DNA from: Actinomycetes bacterium
Lineage (GTDB): Bacteria > Actinomycetota > Acidimicrobiia > Acidimicrobiales > Acidimicrobiaceae
DNA length: 48,269 nt
Direction: 5' to 3'
Assembly (NCBI GenBank): GCA_021803345.1
Contig: JAJZLS010000060.1
Location: forward strand, 1-48,269
Numbering within the stretch: the first letter of the stretch is position 1; every line of letters starts with the position of its first letter. The notes below the pieces were generated by a model. The model saw only the letters and a program-made list of their open reading frames with translations. It did not search any database and was not told where the DNA came from. Shown in pieces: positions 45,333-48,269 of this stretch. Both the position numbers and the translations under genes were made by a program.

Positions 45333-46554
45333 CAGTTGTGTTCCTTTCTTCAACTTTTAACATTCCTCCATTTATCTGGATTACCCCGCTATGTTCCCAT
45401 TCTTCGATTTCGGCTTCAGAGTGACCAATCTCAAGTAAAATTTCCCGACTGTGCTCTCCGAGTTGTGGTGGTTGGCTGTGAACTTCAAAGTTGTCCGATT
45501 GTGTATGTATCGGCAATTTTGGCACCCTAAGAGGAGTCTCTCCGTCGGGTGTGATCTCCATCCAGAATCTACTTTGGCTTAGGTGCGGGTCATCGAGCAC
45601 ATCGCGCGGATTATTTATTGGGCCATACGCCAGGTTTTCGTCCGCCAGTTTCCGGGATGTTTCTTGGTAGCTTAGTTTTGAAACCGCGCCTGCGATAATA
45701 GGCGTTATACGGTCATGCGCTTGAACTCTTTGTCTGTTGCTTTGTAGGGTTGGATCCCGAGCCAGTTCAGGGAGATCAAGCGCCTTGCACAGACCTAGCC
45801 ACTGTTTGTTACTGGTAACCGCGATAAAAATTTGCCGCTGGTCGCAGGTGCTGAAAGCCTGATATACCCCCCATCCCATCTGTCCTCCCATAGACCTGGC
45901 CAACATTGGTTCGGGTACCTTTCCGGTCAGCTGGGTGCGAGTTGTATGTTGGCCGACCCAAAATACTGCAGTTTCGAATAATCCCGTAGTTATCATTTGA
46001 CCCTTGTTGGTTGAATGTCGCTCCAGGAGAGCAGCCAGGATCCCTAAAGTTGCGTATGTGGCGGCCCCGATATCGATAATCGACGCGCCTGCCCGAAGAG
46101 GTTGCCCTACCGGCCCGGTCATAAACGCTAATCCGGCTGCCATTTGAGCCAGCTCATCCAGAAATGGCCTTGATTGATTTGGCCCGGGTAGGAATCCTTT
46201 TATGGAGCAGTAGATGATTTTGGGATTTAGTTCGGATGCCCACTCATATCCTATTCCCCATTTGTCAAGCTGGTGGGGTGCAAAATTATCCACCACCACG
46301 TCTGATTGCTTCATCAACTCTGCAAAAATTTCGATTCCTTTGGCTGACTTAAGGTCCAAGGCGAGGCTTCTTTTGTTGCGATTGAGAAAATAGAAGGTAC
46401 TTCCAAAGTTTGGCATATTACGAGCAGCATCTCCCTGACCAGGTTGCTCGATTTTTATAACCTCGGCCCCCAAATCGGCCAGGATGAGTCCGGCACTTGG
46501 TCCAGCCACAATATGGCCGAGCTCTAAAACTTTTACTCCTTCTAAAGGTGCCAT
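45301..46554 (-). CDS. CaiB/BaiF family (class III) CoA transferase
   Basis: A 417-residue family III CoA transferase. PLEGVKVLELGHIVAGPSAGLILADLGAEVIKIEQPGQGDAARN is the N-terminal signature, NRNKRSLALDLKSAKGIEIFAELMKQSDVVVDNFAPHQLDKWGIGY follows, and the catalytic Asp lies in RPFLDELAQMAAGLAFMTGP. These enzymes move CoA between carboxylic acids, here presumably activating the acid that the downstream HMG-CoA lyase-like enzyme cleaves. The last about 30 codons run past the start of the lyase gene, so the two are coupled. Confidence 0.92.
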   Translation of the reverse strand: MAPLEGVKVLELGHIVAGPSAGLILADLGAEVIKIEQPGQGDAARNMPNFGSTFYFLNRNKRSLALDLKSAKGIEIFAELMKQSDVVVDNFAPHQLDKWGIGYEWASELNPKIIYCSIKGFLPGPNQSRPFLDELAQMAAGLAFMTGPVGQPLRAGASIIDIGAATYATLGILAALLERHSTNKGQMITTGLFETAVFWVGQHTTRTQLTGKVPEPMLARSMGGQMGWGVYQAFSTCDQRQIFIAVTSNKQWLGLCKALDLPELARDPTLQSNRQRVQAHDRITPIIAGAVSKLSYQETSRKLADENLAYGPINNPRDVLDDPHLSQSRFWMEITPDGETPLRVPKLPIHTQSDNFEVHSQPPQLGEHSREILLEIGHSEAEIEEWEHSGVIQINGGMLKVEERNTTGDFSQKSTDS

Positions 46555-46619
46555 TTATGGGGGCCTGCCCTTCTTGGATGGTTATCTGCCGAACGGAAAT
46601 TAATTCAATAAGCTTGCTT

Positions 46620-48269
46620 TTACCCTTTTCCTAACGGCGAGTCATCAACTACAACATCAATCAATACCGGGCCATCGTAAGAGAATCCCCACTTGAGGAT
46701 CTCATCCAGCTGTTCAGGAGTTTCGGCCTTTCTGGATGCAACTCCAAATCCTTTGGCAACCGAAACCAGATCTATTAGCGGGTTTGTGAGGTCTACGCCT
46801 GGGAAGATTTGAGTTTGCATTGCAAGGTGGTCATACTCCACCATTCCGGCCTTAACTGCAAGGTATTTAGAATTGTTGAATACCACTATTTTTACCGGAA
46901 GGCTTTCTCTCACTGCAGTCCAAAGGGCCTGGATCGCGAACAGTAAACTGCCGTCACCAAGTGCAGCTATCACGCAGCGGTTGGGCCAAGCCATTTGAAT
47001 ACCCAAGGCAGCAGGTAAACCCCATCCCAGCCCACCTCCGCTTGAATGAAAATAGCCTCCAGGCCGAAGTGGAAAATGTTCCAGTAATGCCGGGGACGAC
47101 CTTATGGCCTCATCAACGATGACAGTATCTTCGGGTGCATAGTACGAGAGTGCCTTTGCCAAATCTTCAGGAGTGAGTTTGTTTTTATGACTCAAGGAAC
47201 TGCTGTCTGAGTCTGGCGTAATTGATCGAGGAGGCCAGTTAAGCTTGCGCTTTTGAAGATTATCGTTATTCCACTCCACTTCGCGGTTTTCTAACAGACC
47301 GAGTAAAAGCTTCAGAACTGGACGCACTGAGGCTACGACTGGCAGCTGAGGAGGATACAGCTTTCCAACTTCCCAGGGATCTCTATGTACGTGTATTAGA
47401 AATGCGGAGGGAGGCACGTCCGGGGTTGAGACTGGCGAAAATTCGACAGACAATCTGCATCCGAGGGCCAATATGCAGTCAGAGTCGCGTACCAGGGGAT
47501 TTCTTGGTGAATACTCGCCGGCATAGGCTGGGTCGCCGGTGGATATGTTCCAGTTCAAAGCCGATCGCCGGGATTCTTGAAATACCGGTATCGAAAGCAT
47601 GTTCGCCAGTTGAGCCAAAAGTTCTGCGCTATGGGTTGACGATATTTCATCACCTGCAATAATTACGGGATTTACCGATCTGGCCAGCCTCAGTGCAATT
47701 GAGTCGATCTGGCTCGGTGACGGCCATGTATCCTCGGTGATCATAACAGGCTTTTGTAATTCGATTGAACTGGGTTCGACCTCGAGGCCGAGGATATCTT
47801 CCGGGTAGCAAAGATAAGTTGGTCCGTAAGGTGCTGTTCCTGAGACTTTAATTGCCCTGAATATTTCGTTGGTTATTTGATCCGCATGAATTCCCTGCCA
47901 TGACCATTTAGTTACCGGCGCTGCCCATTCTGCCAAGTCCGGGCCAACGCAAAAGCCATCTCTCCCTAATATCCGGGAGTGTTTGTGGGTGGCAATAGTT
48001 ACTACCGGCGAATGGTCTTTCCAGGCGTTGAAGAGTCCGGTTAGTCCATTTCCAGTCCCCACTGTCGTATGAAGATTTGCAATAGCCGGTCTTCCGGTTG
48101 CCCTGGCATAACCGTCGGCCATTCCAATCACAATGCTCTCATGAAGGCTCAGGACGTAGTGAATTTCCGGGTTGGCAATTAAAGCATCCAGAAGCGGTGC
48201 TTCAGTCGAGCCAGGTAGGCCAAAGATATATTTGATTCCCGATTCACTTAGAGCTTTGAGCAGAAGATC
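46620..48269 (-). CDS. TPP-dependent 2-oxoacid decarboxylase, benzoylformate-decarboxylase-like (partial)
   Basis: At least 549 codons, with the start beyond the window. The visible N-terminal part includes IKYIFGLPGSTEAPLLDAL and the catalytic Glu in YVLSLHESIVIGMADGYARATGRPAIANLHTTVGTGNGLTGLFNAW. The TPP-Mg motif is GDGSLLFAIQALWTAVRESLPVKIVVFNNSKYL, preceded by FHSSGGGLGWGLPAALG. The pattern is nearer to benzoylformate decarboxylase (MdlC) than to acetolactate synthase. It is the first visible gene of the operon leading to the CoA transferase, lyase and hydratase. It may decarboxylate or ligate a 2-oxoacid; substrate unknown. Confidence 0.85.
   Translation of the reverse strand, partial: DLLLKALSESGIKYIFGLPGSTEAPLLDALIANPEIHYVLSLHESIVIGMADGYARATGRPAIANLHTTVGTGNGLTGLFNAWKDHSPVVTIATHKHSRILGRDGFCVGPDLAEWAAPVTKWSWQGIHADQITNEIFRAIKVSGTAPYGPTYLCYPEDILGLEVEPSSIELQKPVMITEDTWPSPSQIDSIALRLARSVNPVIIAGDEISSTHSAELLAQLANMLSIPVFQESRRSALNWNISTGDPAYAGEYSPRNPLVRDSDCILALGCRLSVEFSPVSTPDVPPSAFLIHVHRDPWEVGKLYPPQLPVVASVRPVLKLLLGLLENREVEWNNDNLQKRKLNWPPRSITPDSDSSSLSHKNKLTPEDLAKALSYYAPEDTVIVDEAIRSSPALLEHFPLRPGGYFHSSGGGLGWGLPAALGIQMAWPNRCVIAALGDGSLLFAIQALWTAVRESLPVKIVVFNNSKYLAVKAGMVEYDHLAMQTQIFPGVDLTNPLIDLVSVAKGFGVASRKAETPEQLDEILKWGFSYDGPVLIDVVVDDSPLGKG

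Overview
The window reads as a chromosomal segment of an actinobacterium of moderate GC content. An acidophilic member of Acidimicrobiia is the best guess. This placement is inferred from an HspR-type MerR regulator next to Hsp20, actinobacterial-style long SerA and SerC, SCP2-domain and acyl-CoA dehydrogenase genes, many apparently leaderless starts, and a secreted G1 (acid glutamic) peptidase. No rRNA or species marker is present.

Layout. 1-1.0 kb: the 5' part of an IS200/IS605-type TnpB element inserted into an amidohydrolase gene, now a pseudogene. 1.0-4.9 kb: an SCP2-domain protein divergent from gatC-gatA-gatB. 5.0-12.6 kb: ilvD, then ilvB-ilvN-ilvC, with an ABC permease and ATPase gene translationally coupled behind ilvC. 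12.7-15.2 kb: a zinc-ribbon-like unknown gene and a convergent ABC-2 exporter pair. 15.3-22.4 kb: leuA, an orphan DNA methyltransferase, serA and aspC on the minus strand, then serC on the plus strand. 22.5-25.0 kb: a secreted coiled-coil/poly-Ala/M23-like protein and an hsp20-hspR pair. 25.1-31.6 kb: leuD, leuC and greA (minus), then leuB-ilvE-cimA (plus). 31.6-34.6 kb: an unknown gene and two divergent acyl-CoA dehydrogenases. 34.8-37.3 kb: gltX, a YdcF-like gene, tRNA-Gln(CTG) and tRNA-Glu(CTC). 37.4-42.2 kb: a G1 peptidase, a glycogen-debranching-like enzyme and a glycosyltransferase. 42.6-48.3 kb: a minus-strand catabolic operon (TPP decarboxylase, CaiB-type CoA transferase, HMG-CoA lyase-like protein, and second LeuC and LeuD homologues).

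How it works together. All the enzymes for valine, leucine and isoleucine synthesis lie between 5 and 31.6 kb. Isoleucine appears to be made from pyruvate through citramalate synthase (cimA); no threonine deaminase is present. Three transcription units each begin with a tiny open reading frame ending in branched-chain codons, followed by a stem-loop and an intrinsic terminator. The ilvBNC leader is MSRSLLVVVIE, the leuA leader ends VLLLG, and the leuB-ilvE-cimA leader ends NVIII. The amino acids in each leader match the branch it precedes, which points to three-way ribosome-mediated attenuation. Serine synthesis (serA, serC), GatCAB with gltX and tRNA-Gln (the indirect route to Gln-tRNA) and the 42.6-48.3 kb operon are the other coherent modules. 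All function calls rest on motif recognition by eye; no database search was run.
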